DNA of 64,000 nucleotides from Ralstonia sp. UBA689 (lineage in GTDB: Bacteria; Pseudomonadota; Gammaproteobacteria; Burkholderiales; Burkholderiaceae), in contig NZ_DBMV01000028.1 of NCBI RefSeq assembly GCF_002298975.1, positions 1-64,000 on the forward strand, read 5' to 3'. Of this stretch, positions 1-8,456 are shown piece by piece; the stretch's first letter is position 1; each line of letters opens with the position of its first letter. The translations under genes and the position numbers were made by a program. Under the pieces are notes generated by a model. It was given only the letters and a program-made list of their open reading frames with translations, was not told the origin of the DNA and ran no database searches.

Positions 1-236
1 AACAAATTGTTCAGGGCCGACTCTGTATCGTTGTCGGCGGCCAGCCTCAAAGCGGCGCCGATACCGCGAGCAACGATTTCGGTTGCATCGGACAGGCGCA
101 AGAGCGATTGCGTGCCTTGCGCGTCGAGTGGCGGGAAGGATTCGTAAACGGGAAATGGTGAGAATCCGGAAATCGTGTGACCAAGGGGTGGGTAATCTTG
201 GCTTACCGGAGGCGGTGTGGTGCTCGGATGGGTCAT
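1..236 (-). CDS. Hypothetical protein, 5' part only (runs off window)
   Basis: A reading frame without stops runs leftwards from an ATG at 234-236 to the window edge, giving 78 residues. The start follows a good Shine-Dalgarno sequence (AAGGAG about 6 nt before ATG). The visible N-terminus begins MTHPSTTPPP, is proline-rich for about 45 residues, then becomes an alanine-rich probable helix containing ATEIVARGIGAALRLAADN. I do not recognise the family; small Pseudomonas/Ralstonia proteins of unknown function have similar helices, but this is only an impression. The C-terminus lies outside the window, so length and function cannot be judged. Confidence 0.6.
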   Translation of the reverse strand, partial: MTHPSTTPPPVSQDYPPLGHTISGFSPFPVYESFPPLDAQGTQSLLRLSDATEIVARGIGAALRLAADNDTESALNNL

Positions 237-403
237 GGCTAGCTCCTTGACAAGATTCGGTCCGCGTCCCGCTACTAAACGAGCGTGGGCGGAACAAGTC
301 AGGGTTAGCAGTCCGCCGCAATCCAGCCGATCCGTGCACAATGCCTCTTCGCGAGTGGGAAATGAGGCGGCATCCCCAGCAGACCAATGGTGCGGCCGTT
401 CCC

Positions 404-640
404 GCCCTAGATGGCGCCTTGAATTTGTGGTGCAGGGAGGAAAAAGAGATGGGGCCTGTCTGAGGCCCTTCAGGGCCGAGTTTGCCCCGTCTCCCTCCCT
501 GCGACAGAAATTCAAGGAGTCTTTCGCCATCTCGGGCACGCTTTTCTTTGCTTACTTTCTTTGGCAAGACAAAGAAAGTGAGTCGGCCCCGGCAGGGGAC
601 GAAACCGGGATGGACCACCAGCAAAAAAACAAAAACCAGC
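404..640 (+). repeat. Interspersed structured repeat, copy 1
   Basis: First of three copies in the window (others at 51141-51357 and 51453-51680). It has two hairpins. The long one pairs GATGGCG...CCTTGAATTT...GCAGGGAGG on the left (about 410-439) with its complement at about 492-533. The short one pairs ACTTTCTTTG (554-563) with CAAAGAAAGT (570-579). A GGCCCCGGCAGGGG segment and an A-rich tail (AAAAAAAC) follow. It fills most of the 425-bp gap before the GMC oxidoreductase gene, whose ribosome-binding site lies just after its tail. No ORF within it looks real. Confidence 0.85.
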
Positions 641-662
641 AACACCAGAAAAGCACGGAGAC

Positions 663-2297
663 ATGGAAACCTACGACTACATCATCATCGGCGCGGGCTC
701 CGCAGGCTGCGTCCTCGCCAACCGCTTGACCCGCGACCCCGACGTCTCCGTGCTGCTGCTGGAGGCTGGCGGCAAGGACGACTACCACTGGATTCATATC
801 CCCGTCGGCTATCTGTATTGCATCGGCAACCCGCGCACGGACTGGCTCTACCGCACGCGCGAGGAGCCCGGCCTGAACGGCCGTTCGCTCGGGTATCCGC
901 GCGGCCGCGTGCTGGGCGGCTGCTCGTCGATCAACGGCATGATCTACATGCGCGGCCAGCGCGAGGACTACGACGGCTGGGCCGCCATTACCGGCGACGA
1001 TTCGTGGAAGTGGAATGCCGTGCTGCCGCTCTTCAAGGCCAGCGAGAACTACCACGGCGGTGCCAACGAATGGCATGGCGCTAACGGCGAATGGCGCGTC
1101 GAGCCGCAGCGCCTGCACTGGCAGGTGCTGGAGACGTTCATCGAAGCGGCCGTGCAAGCGGGCATTCCGCGCACGAGCGACTTCAACCGCGGCGACAACT
1201 TTGGTGTCGGCTATTTCGAGGTCAATCAGAAACGCGGCATCCGCTGGAACACGGCCAAGGGCTTTCTGCGCCCGGCATCGCAGCGGCCGAATCTGACCAT
1301 TGTCACGGGCGCGCAGGTGCGTGCGCTCACGTTTGACGGCAAGCGCTGCACGGGCGTGACGTATCGCGGGGCAGGGCGGGACTACACGGTGGCGGCGCGT
1401 GAAGAGGTGATTCTCTCCGCTGGGGCGATCAACTCGCCGCAGTTGCTGGAGCTGGCGGGTATTGGCCAGCCGGAGCGGCTGCAGGCATTGGGTATTCCCG
1501 TGCGCCAGGCGCTGCCGGGCGTGGGCGAGAACCTGCAAGACCACCTGCAACTGCGCAGCGTGGTCAAGGTGCACGGCGTGCCGACGCTCAATACGCGCGC
1601 GTCGCACTGGTGGGGCAAGGCGCTGATCGGCATGCAGTACGCGTTCAACCAGAGCGGGCCGATGAGCATGGCACCGTCACAGTTGGGCGTGTTCGCGCGC
1701 TCGAGCCCGTCGGTCGCGCGGCCCGATGTGGAGTACCACGTGCAGCCGCTCTCGCTCGACAAGTTCGGTGATCCGTTGCACGCGTTCAACGCGTTTACGG
1801 CCAGCGTGTGCAACCTGCGGCCGACGTCGCGCGGCACGGTGCATATCACCTCGGCCGACCCGTTTGCCGCACCGACGATCGCGCCCAACTACCTGTCGAC
1901 CGACGAAGACCGCAAGGTCGCGGCGGATTCATTGCGCCTCACGCGCCGCATCGTCGCGCAACCGGCCTTAGCGAAATACAAGCCCGAGGAACATCTGCCG
2001 GGCGCGGCATTTCAGACGGACGAAGAACTCGCCCGCGCCGCCGGGCAGATCGGCACGACCATCTTCCACCCAGTTGGCACGTGCCGCATGGGCCGGGCGG
2101 ATGACGCGAACGCGGTGGTCGATGCGCAACTGCGCGTGCGCGGCATCGAGGGCCTGCGCGTGGTCGATGCCTCCGTCATGCCCACCATTACCTCAGGCAA
2201 CACCAACTCGCCGACGATCATGATTGCGGAGAAGGCGGGCGAGATGATTTGTGCAGCACGCAAGGCTCGTGCACGGGGGGAGGCGGAGGTGGCTTGA
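663..2297 (+). CDS. GMC-family FAD-dependent oxidoreductase (choline dehydrogenase-like)
   Basis: A 544-residue flavoprotein of the glucose-methanol-choline family, which oxidises alcohols using FAD. The N-terminal dinucleotide-binding motif GAGSAG is at residues 10-15. GMC signature 1 is at 81-99 (GRVLGGCSSINGMIYMRGQ), signature 2 at 254-268, the catalytic-His region FHPVGTCRMG has H469, and the second conserved residue lies in SGNTNSPT (511-518). Length is normal for the family. Substrate cannot be fixed from sequence; BetA-like choline dehydrogenases and broad alcohol dehydrogenases share these motifs. It lies upstream of and on the same strand as a branched-chain-type ABC importer, but a 235-bp gap with a hairpin separates them, so co-transcription is uncertain. 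Confidence 0.9.
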   Translation: METYDYIIIGAGSAGCVLANRLTRDPDVSVLLLEAGGKDDYHWIHIPVGYLYCIGNPRTDWLYRTREEPGLNGRSLGYPRGRVLGGCSSINGMIYMRGQREDYDGWAAITGDDSWKWNAVLPLFKASENYHGGANEWHGANGEWRVEPQRLHWQVLETFIEAAVQAGIPRTSDFNRGDNFGVGYFEVNQKRGIRWNTAKGFLRPASQRPNLTIVTGAQVRALTFDGKRCTGVTYRGAGRDYTVAAREEVILSAGAINSPQLLELAGIGQPERLQALGIPVRQALPGVGENLQDHLQLRSVVKVHGVPTLNTRASHWWGKALIGMQYAFNQSGPMSMAPSQLGVFARSSPSVARPDVEYHVQPLSLDKFGDPLHAFNAFTASVCNLRPTSRGTVHITSADPFAAPTIAPNYLSTDEDRKVAADSLRLTRRIVAQPALAKYKPEEHLPGAAFQTDEELARAAGQIGTTIFHPVGTCRMGRADDANAVVDAQLRVRGIEGLRVVDASVMPTITSGNTNSPTIMIAEKAGEMICAARKARARGEAEVA

Positions 2298-2413
2298 GTG
2301 CCGACGATACGGCTGAAACATGACAGTCGCATCATATTTGTCGGCAATCCGTATCCGCCCGATACGTAACTCTACGTAAGTCCATCGATAGACTGCAAAG
2401 CCAATACCGGTGC

Positions 2414-2460
2414 GGGTTTGTGAGGCGTAAGCGAGGTGTAATCCTCCTCGGTACAAACCC
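2414..2460 (+). other. Hairpin in the leader of the liv operon
   Basis: GGGTTTGT (2414-2421) pairs perfectly with ACAAACCC (2453-2460). Inside, GAGG (2433-2436) pairs with CCTC (2443-2446) around a TGTAAT loop. It lies between the GMC gene and livG and is followed by CGATGTTTTG rather than a clean T-run. It could be an imperfect terminator for the GMC gene or a leader structure of the transporter operon. No known riboswitch consensus was recognised. Confidence 0.45.
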
Positions 2461-2532
2461 CGATGTTTTGCAACGCAGCACCCGTTGACAATCATCCGCA
2501 CCAAAAAAAGAGGCGGGAGACAAGAGGGAATC

Positions 2533-3303
2533 ATGGCGCAGGACATCATTCTCGAAACGCGCGGACTCACGAAAGCCTTCAAGGGCTTTACCGCCGTGTC
2601 CGACGTTAACCTGCGCGTGCGGCGCGGGTCCATTCATGCGCTCATCGGCCCGAACGGCGCCGGCAAGACGACCTGCTTCAACCTGCTGACCAAATTTCTG
2701 GTGCCCACGCGCGGCACGATCCTGTTCAACGGTGCCGACATCACGCCGGAAAAGCCGGCGCAGATCGCGCGCCGGGGCGTGATCCGCTCGTTCCAGATCT
2801 CCGCCGTGTTCCCGCACCTGACGGTGATGGAGAACGTTCGCGTCGGGCTGCAGCGCCAGCTCGGCACGGCGTATGCGTTCTGGCGCAGCGAGCAATCGCT
2901 GAACATGCTCAACGACCGTGCAATGGAACTGCTTGAGCAGGTGGGCCTGACGCAGTTCGCGCACACCGTGACGGTGGAGCTGCCCTACGGCCGCAAGCGC
3001 GCGCTGGAGATTGCCACCACGCTGGCGATGGAGCCTGAGCTGATGCTGCTCGACGAGCCCACGCAAGGCATGGGCCACGAAGACGTGGACCGTGTGAAGG
3101 AGCTCATCAAGCGCGTGGCCGAAGGCCGCACGATCCTGATGGTCGAGCACAACATGAACGTGGTGTCGTCCATCGCCGACAAGATCACGGTGCTGCAGCG
3201 CGGCCAAATCCTGGCCGAGGGCCCGTACGAAGACGTCTCGAAGAATCCGCAGGTGATGGAAGCCTACATGGGCACCGCCGATGCGGCGCTGGAAGGCCAC
3301 TGA
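2533..3303 (+). CDS. livG: Branched-chain amino acid-type ABC transporter ATPase (LivG family)
   Basis: Cytoplasmic ATPase, 256 residues, one of the two nucleotide-binding subunits of a HAAT-family importer. Walker A is GPNGAGKTT (39-47), Walker B ends MLLDEP with Glu175, and the switch His is in VEHNM (H206). The signature motif is LPYGRKR (150-156), a LivG-style divergence from LSGGQ. The ATG at 2533 (MAQDII) is preferred over an in-frame TTG at 2485 because it follows a GAGGG ribosome-binding site and matches the usual LivG N-terminus. It opens a five-gene cluster ATPase-ATPase-binding protein-permease-permease, all on one strand. Confidence 0.93.
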   Translation: MAQDIILETRGLTKAFKGFTAVSDVNLRVRRGSIHALIGPNGAGKTTCFNLLTKFLVPTRGTILFNGADITPEKPAQIARRGVIRSFQISAVFPHLTVMENVRVGLQRQLGTAYAFWRSEQSLNMLNDRAMELLEQVGLTQFAHTVTVELPYGRKRALEIATTLAMEPELMLLDEPTQGMGHEDVDRVKELIKRVAEGRTILMVEHNMNVVSSIADKITVLQRGQILAEGPYEDVSKNPQVMEAYMGTADAALEGH

Positions 3304-3377
3304 CCGGCACCGCTGGTCTCCGATGCGGTTGCATGCCGCATCACCGAACGCTTGACCCGAACACACGAGAACACTGC

Positions 3378-4118
3378 ATGAGCACGCCCGCGCTCCAGAT
3401 CAAGGACCTGCACGCCTGGTACGGCGAGTCGCACATCCTGCATGGTGTCGACCTGACCGTGAACCGCGGCGAGGTCGTCACGCTGCTCGGCCGCAACGGC
3501 GCGGGCCGCACCACCACGCTGCGCGCCATCATGGGCCTGGTCGGCACGCGCAAGGGCTCGATCGTCGTGCACGACGCAAGCGGCCAGGGTGTGGAGACCA
3601 TCGACCTGCCCACGCACAAGATCGCCCACTGCGGCATCGGCTACTGCCCCGAAGAGCGCGGCATCTTCTCCAGCCTGTCGTGCGAAGAGAACCTGATGCT
3701 GCCGCCGGTGCTGAAGGGGCAGGTGGCCAAGGGCAGCAATGCGGGCATGAGCGTGGACGAGATCTACGAGATGTTCCCCAACCTGAAGGAGCGCCGCCAG
3801 AGCCAGGGCACGCGCCTGTCAGGCGGTGAGCAGCAGATGCTGGCGGTCGGGCGCATTCTGCGCACTGGCGCAAACCTGCTGCTGCTGGATGAGATTTCCG
3901 AAGGACTGGCCCCGGTGATCGTGCAGGCGCTGGCCCGCATGATCCTGATGCTCAAGAAGCGCGGCTATACGGTGGTGATGGTGGAGCAGAACTTCCGCTT
4001 TGCCGCGCCGCTGGCCGATCGCTTTTACGTGATGGAACACGGCCGCATCGTCGAGCGTTTCGAGGCGGCGCAGTTGCAGGACAAGATGCCGGTGCTGCAC
4101 GAGCTGCTCGGCGTTTGA
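3378..4118 (+). CDS. livF: Branched-chain amino acid-type ABC transporter ATPase (LivF family), Walker A Lys replaced by Arg
   Basis: Second ATPase of the importer, 246 residues, starting MSTPALQIKDL. The signature LSGGEQQ (147-153), Walker B LLLLDE (167-172) and the LivF-typical VEQN switch are intact. The P-loop reads GRNGAGRTT (38-46), so the catalytic Lys is Arg44; the codon is CGC in GGCCGCACC. The classical lysine contacts ATP phosphates, so this subunit may have altered hydrolysis, or the substitution may be normal for its subfamily. The upstream gap of 74 bp to livG is short enough for one transcript. The start at 3378 is chosen by homology over an upstream in-frame ATG at 3333. Confidence 0.92.
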   Translation: MSTPALQIKDLHAWYGESHILHGVDLTVNRGEVVTLLGRNGAGRTTTLRAIMGLVGTRKGSIVVHDASGQGVETIDLPTHKIAHCGIGYCPEERGIFSSLSCEENLMLPPVLKGQVAKGSNAGMSVDEIYEMFPNLKERRQSQGTRLSGGEQQMLAVGRILRTGANLLLLDEISEGLAPVIVQALARMILMLKKRGYTVVMVEQNFRFAAPLADRFYVMEHGRIVERFEAAQLQDKMPVLHELLGV

Positions 4119-4182
4119 TTGCTTTGCTTGACCTTTGCGCCAGTGTCATCCGACCGGCGCGCACGACACAGGAGACAAGACC

Positions 4183-5391
4183 ATGACACTCAAGAAGCTG
4201 GCTGGTGCATTGATGGCAGCAGGGCTGGGCCTCGCGGCATTCGGAGCGCATGCGCAGGTGAGCGGCGACAAGGTGAAGATCGGCTTCATCACCGACCTCT
4301 CCGGCCTGTATGCCGACATCGACGGGCAGGGCGGCGTCGAGGCGGTCAAGATGGCAATCGAGGATGCGGGCGGCAAGGTGCTCGGCAAGCCGATCGAGCT
4401 GGTCACGGCGGATCACCAGAACAAGGCCGACATCGCCGCCTCCAAAGCGCGCGAGTGGATGGACCAGCAGGGCATCGACATGCTGCTGGGTGGCACCAAC
4501 TCGGCCACCTCGCTGGCGATGAGCAAGGTGGCGGCCGAGAAGAAGAAGGTGTTCATCGGCATCGGCGCCGGCACGGCCCGTCTGACCAACGAGGAATGCA
4601 CGCCGTACACCATCCACTACGCGTATGACACCGTGGCGCTTGCGAAGGGCACCGGCAGTGCGGTGGTCAAGCAGGGCGGCAAGTCGTGGTTCTTCCTCAC
4701 CGCCGACTACGCCTTCGGCCACTCGCTGGAGAACGACACGGCTGCGGTGGTCAAGGCCAACGGCGGCACCGTGGTGGGGTCGGTCAAGCATCCGCTGTCG
4801 GCGTCGGATTTCTCGTCGTATCTGCTGCAGGCGCAGTCGTCCAAGGCGCAGATCCTGGGCCTGGCCAACGCCGGCGGCGACACGATCAACTCGATCAAGG
4901 CGGCCAAGGAATTCGGCATCACCAAGACGATGAAGATTGCTGGCCTGCTGATGTTCATCAACGACGTGCATAGCCTGGGCCTGCAAACAGCCGAGGGCCT
5001 GTTGATGACCGACAGCTGGTACTGGGACATGAACGACGCCACGCGCAAGTTCGCCAGCCGCTACTTCAGCAAGATGAAGAAGATGCCGAGCAGCCTGCAG
5101 GCGGCCGACTACTCGGCCGTGTCGAACTACATCAAGGCAGTGGCTGCCGCCGGCACGGATGACCCGGACAAGGTAATCGCGCAGCTCAAGAAGACCAAGA
5201 TCGACGACTTCTACACTAAGGGCTACATCCGTCAGGACGGCCGCGGTATCCATGACATGTACCTGCTGCAGGTGAAGACCCCGGCCGAATCGAAGAAGCC
5301 GTGGGATTACCTGAAGGTCGTCGCGACGATTCCGGGCGAGCAGGCCTTCACCACGCAGGCCGAATCGAAGTGCGCGCTGTGGAAGAAGTAA
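4183..5391 (+). CDS. livK: Periplasmic branched-chain amino acid-type substrate-binding protein (LivK/Peripla_BP_6)
   Basis: Secreted solute receptor of the importer, 402 residues. A Sec signal peptide (MTLKKLAGALMAAGLGLAAF, cut after AHA) is followed by KVKIGFITDLSGLYADIDGQ, the opening of the type-1 periplasmic-binding fold seen in LivK/AmiC-like proteins. Start ATG at 4183 follows AGGAGACAAGACC. Because it sits between the ATPases and the permeases, it is very likely the dedicated receptor. The ligand is unknown: this family binds branched-chain amino acids, amides, urea or aromatic acids. Confidence 0.92.
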   Translation: MTLKKLAGALMAAGLGLAAFGAHAQVSGDKVKIGFITDLSGLYADIDGQGGVEAVKMAIEDAGGKVLGKPIELVTADHQNKADIAASKAREWMDQQGIDMLLGGTNSATSLAMSKVAAEKKKVFIGIGAGTARLTNEECTPYTIHYAYDTVALAKGTGSAVVKQGGKSWFFLTADYAFGHSLENDTAAVVKANGGTVVGSVKHPLSASDFSSYLLQAQSSKAQILGLANAGGDTINSIKAAKEFGITKTMKIAGLLMFINDVHSLGLQTAEGLLMTDSWYWDMNDATRKFASRYFSKMKKMPSSLQAADYSAVSNYIKAVAAAGTDDPDKVIAQLKKTKIDDFYTKGYIRQDGRGIHDMYLLQVKTPAESKKPWDYLKVVATIPGEQAFTTQAESKCALWKK

Positions 5392-5463
5392 GCGTGTAAG
5401 CAATCCGGCGCTGCTGCCCGCGTGGGCGGTGGCGCCGTCAATGGTGTCCTTTCCCTGACCGCG

Positions 5464-6348
5464 ATGGAAATTTTCGGCGTTCCGCTACCGGCCATGCTCA
5501 GCCAACTCCTGCTGGGCCTGGTCAACGGTTCCTTCTATGCGATGTTGAGCCTGGGCCTTGCGGTCATCTTCGGGCTGCTCAACGTCATCAATTTTGCGCA
5601 CGGGGCGCTGTTCATGCTGGGTGCGGTGCTCACGTGGGTGGGCTTTTCGTACCTGGGCCTGCCGTACTGGGCGATGCTGGCGCTCTCGCCGCTGGCCATC
5701 GGCGTGCTGGGCATGGTGATCGAGCGCACGCTGCTGCGTTTCATCTACAAGCTCGATCACCTCTACGGCCTGCTGCTCACGCTGGGCGTGACGCTGGTCA
5801 TTGAAGGCGTGTTCCGTGCCATCTACGGGGTGTCGGGCCTGCCGTATGACACGCCCGAGCTGCTGCAGGGCGCGACTGATCTGGGCTTCATGATGCTGCC
5901 CAACTATCGCGCCTGGGTGGTGGTGGCCTCGCTGGCGGTGTGTTTCGCCACGTGGTTCATGATCGAGAAGACCAAGCTGGGCGCCTACCTGCGCGCCGGC
6001 ACCGAGAACCCGAAGCTGGTCGAGGCATTCGGTGTGAACGTGCCGCTGATGGTCACGCTCACCTACGGCTTTGGCGTGGCGCTGGCGGCGTTTGCCGGCG
6101 TGCTGGCCGCGCCGGTCATCCAGATCTCGCCGCTGATGGGGCAGAGCATGATCATCACGGTGTTTGCGGTAGTGGTGATCGGCGGCATGGGGTCGATTCT
6201 CGGCTCCATCGTCACCGGCCTGGGCTTGGGCGTGGTCGAGGGGCTGACCAAGGTGTTCTATCCGCAGGCGTCGTCCACGGTGGTGTTCGTGATCATGGTG
6301 CTGGTGCTGCTGGTGCGTCCGGCGGGTCTGTTCGGTAAAGAGAAATGA
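5464..6348 (+). CDS. livH: ABC transporter permease (LivH family)
   Basis: Inner-membrane permease, 294 residues, with eight or so hydrophobic segments. The LivH-typical N-terminal stretch LVNGSFYAMLSLGLAVIFGL and the INFAHGALFMLGA motif are present. The ATG at 5464 (MEIFGVPLPAML) is preferred to the GTG at 5422 because homologues start close to the first membrane segment. The stop overlaps the livM start (ATGA at 6345-6348), which indicates translational coupling of the two permeases. Confidence 0.92.
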   Translation: MEIFGVPLPAMLSQLLLGLVNGSFYAMLSLGLAVIFGLLNVINFAHGALFMLGAVLTWVGFSYLGLPYWAMLALSPLAIGVLGMVIERTLLRFIYKLDHLYGLLLTLGVTLVIEGVFRAIYGVSGLPYDTPELLQGATDLGFMMLPNYRAWVVVASLAVCFATWFMIEKTKLGAYLRAGTENPKLVEAFGVNVPLMVTLTYGFGVALAAFAGVLAAPVIQISPLMGQSMIITVFAVVVIGGMGSILGSIVTGLGLGVVEGLTKVFYPQASSTVVFVIMVLVLLVRPAGLFGKEK

Positions 6349-7358
6349 GCGGCGCGACCAACATGAACAACGCTTCTTCCTTCAAATACGTTCTGTACGG
6401 TCTGCTGCTGGTGGCGCTGATCGTCGCGCCGCTGGTGGGCGCGTATCCGGTGTTCGTCGCCAAGCTGCTGTGCTTTGCGCTGTTTGCCTCGGCGTTCAAC
6501 CTGCTGCTGGGCTATACCGGGCTGCTGTCGTTCGGGCACGCAGCGTTCTTCGGCGGCGCGGGCTACGTGGCGGGTTACCTGATGAGCGACAACCCGTACG
6601 TGCACCTCTCGCCGGAGCTGGGCCTGCTGGCCGGCACGGCGGCCGGGGCGTTCATCGGCCTGATCGTGGGTCTGCTGGCCATCCGCCGCCAGGGCATCTA
6701 TTTCGCGATGATCACGCTGGCGCTGGCGCAGATGCTGTACTTCTTCTGCCTGCAGGCGCCGTTCACCGGCGGTGAGGACGGCCTGCAGGGCGTGCCGCGC
6801 GGCAAGCTGTTCGGCGTGCTGGATCTGTCCTCCGACCTGACGCTGTATTACGTGGTGCTGGCGATCGTGACGCTGGCCTTCCTGCTGATCGTGCGCACCA
6901 TCCACTCGCCGTTCGGGCAGATCCTCAAGGCCATCAAGGAGAACGAGCCGCGCGCCATATCGCTGGGCTACGACACCGACCGCTTCAAGCTGCTGGCCTT
7001 CGTGCTCTCAGCCGCGCTCACGGGCTTGGCCGGCTCACTCAAGACGCTGGTGCTCGGCTTCGAGACGCTGACCGATGTGCACTGGTCGATGTCCGGCTCG
7101 GTGATCCTGATGACGCTGGTCGGCGGCCTGGGCATCCTGTCGGGCCCGCTGCTGGGCGCGGCGCTGGTGATCGCGCTGGAGAACAAGCTCGGCGACATCG
7201 GCACCTTCCTGGCAAGTGTCACGGGCTTCGACGGCTTCAACGTGCTGGGGGAATCGGTGACCACGGTCACGGGCGCGATCTTCGTGATCTGCGTGCTGAC
7301 CTTCCGCCGTGGCATCATGGGCGAAATCGCCGCGCGGGTGCCTTGGCTGCGGCGTTAG
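6345..7358 (+). CDS. livM: ABC transporter permease (LivM family)
   Basis: Second inner-membrane permease, 337 residues. It contains the characteristic LLGYTGLLSFGHAAFFG segment (about residues 49-66) and the cytoplasmic loop RTIHSPFGQILKAIKENEPR that contacts the ATPases. Its start overlaps the livH stop by 4 nt. A second in-frame ATG at 6363 has less support. It is the last gene of the liv cluster; a bidirectional terminator lies about 200 bp downstream. Confidence 0.93.
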   Translation: MSGATNMNNASSFKYVLYGLLLVALIVAPLVGAYPVFVAKLLCFALFASAFNLLLGYTGLLSFGHAAFFGGAGYVAGYLMSDNPYVHLSPELGLLAGTAAGAFIGLIVGLLAIRRQGIYFAMITLALAQMLYFFCLQAPFTGGEDGLQGVPRGKLFGVLDLSSDLTLYYVVLAIVTLAFLLIVRTIHSPFGQILKAIKENEPRAISLGYDTDRFKLLAFVLSAALTGLAGSLKTLVLGFETLTDVHWSMSGSVILMTLVGGLGILSGPLLGAALVIALENKLGDIGTFLASVTGFDGFNVLGESVTTVTGAIFVICVLTFRRGIMGEIAARVPWLRR

Positions 7359-7559
7359 CGTCACAATGGCGGCAGATGCCGTCGCGTTCCCCCCCGAAAG
7401 GGTGAACTTGGTGCCTGATGCACCGTAAGGGTTTGCTCTAGTTGCTGCATTGCGGTGCATCTTTTACAGTCGCGTTACGGTTTTCGCACGAGATAAATGA
7501 GGCGGGAGCGAGGAGACGACAGCACACACCGCATGTACGGTGGAGATGCAAAATAGATA

Positions 7560-7595
7560 AAGGCCCTGCCAGGCGATCCCCGGCAGGGCCTTTTA
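7560..7595. terminator. Bidirectional intrinsic terminator
   Basis: AAGGCCCTGCC (7560-7570) pairs with GGCAGGGCCTT (7582-7592), followed by TT on the plus strand; the A-run before it gives a T-run on the minus strand. It sits between convergent livM and the minus-strand gene ending at 7593. Confidence 0.85.
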
Positions 7596-7844
7596 GTTTG
7601 TGCGCGCACCTCCTGCGTGAGCGCCAGCCAGCAATGCCCGGCCCCGGTCGCTGACCGTCACCAGATGTAACTCAGGCGGAGATCCTGGCGCGCAGTCCAC
7701 CAGCCCGTCGATGCACGCATCCTCCCAGATCGACAAGCGCGGACACGACGTCCGCCACGTTTCCAGCACTTCCGCATAGGGCCTTGGCCGCTCGGCCAGC
7801 GACTGCAGCAGTTGCAGGGTGAGTGCGCGGGTCGGATCAGCCAT
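7593..7844 (-). CDS. Small conserved hypothetical protein
   Basis: An 83-residue cytoplasmic protein starting MADPTRALTLQLLQSLAERP, with a core PYAEVLETWRTSCPRLSIWE (23-42). It looks like a small helical, possibly winged-helix-like Burkholderiales protein, with a LVTVSDRGRALL C-terminus typical of the end of such a domain; that comparison is from memory. A much longer in-frame ORF extends upstream to 8303 but overlaps the opposite-strand gene and has shadow composition, so the ATG at 7842-7844 is preferred. It ends inside the shared terminator with livM. Confidence 0.6.
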   Translation of the reverse strand: MADPTRALTLQLLQSLAERPRPYAEVLETWRTSCPRLSIWEDACIDGLVDCAPGSPPELHLVTVSDRGRALLAGAHAGGARTN

Positions 7845-7970
7845 GGCGGGGCTCCGTGGGGCAGTTCTTGCCATTTTGGCCCGCGCGGATTCACAAGAGA
7901 AATGCATTCGGTGTCGACGCCTATGCGGGCGCTGCATGACAATGGCGCCTTCGCCCAAGGCCCATTCCTC

Positions 7971-8420
7971 ATGCCCGCGCCCATCACGCTCTCCACCCGC
8001 CTTGCCACGCCGGATGACCGGCCGCACCTGCTGGCTGCGGCAGCATCCGCCGCTTCCCCGCTGCAACTGGCGCATGCCGTCGACACGCTGTTGGCCCAGC
8101 CGAGCGTGCATCCGTGCTTCCTGGTCGAGGCGGGCGGGGCGCTGGTCGGTGTCGCGCCCATCACGCTGGTGCCGCATCTGGCGCTGGGTGGGCTGGTTGC
8201 CTGGTTGCCCGTGGGCGTCATGGCACTCTCCGGCGGCGTGGCAACGCGCGATGCGGCGCTTGCAGCCGTCGGTGAGTACGCTCGCGCACACGGCATACTC
8301 CACGTCCTATTGCCGCCTGCAGCACTTGCGGCCGCGGAGGCCGCCGCGCTTGGCTTCGCGACGGACGCTTCCGGCTGCTGGCGGCGCAGTGCCCGCCCGT
8401 CGCCCAAGTCGCTGGGCTAA
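7971..8420 (+). CDS. GNAT-like small protein of unknown function
   Basis: A 149-residue protein starting MPAPITLSTRLATPDDRPHL. The opening strand plus RLATPDDRPHLLAA helix, and a central FLVEAGGALVGVAPITL hairpin, resemble the start of an acetyltransferase fold. The C-terminal AHGILHVLLPPAALAAAEAAALGFA also fits a GNAT beta5-alpha4 pattern, but the acetyl-CoA motif Q/RxxGxG/A is not obvious. In-frame ATGs at 7812, 7902 and 7923 exist; 7971 is chosen for the compact domain start. Function is inferred only at fold level. Confidence 0.55.
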   Translation: MPAPITLSTRLATPDDRPHLLAAAASAASPLQLAHAVDTLLAQPSVHPCFLVEAGGALVGVAPITLVPHLALGGLVAWLPVGVMALSGGVATRDAALAAVGEYARAHGILHVLLPPAALAAAEAAALGFATDASGCWRRSARPSPKSLG

Positions 8421-8456
8421 TCCTTCCCGTTTCCCCCGCCTGTTTCTGTTGCCCTG

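Noticed and set aside
217..729. 170-codon plus-strand frame at 217-729
   Set aside because: It crosses the repeat and runs into the GMC gene in another frame; no family features.
3952..5403. 483-codon minus-strand frame opposite livF/livK
   Set aside because: Same composition artefact; no recognisable domains.
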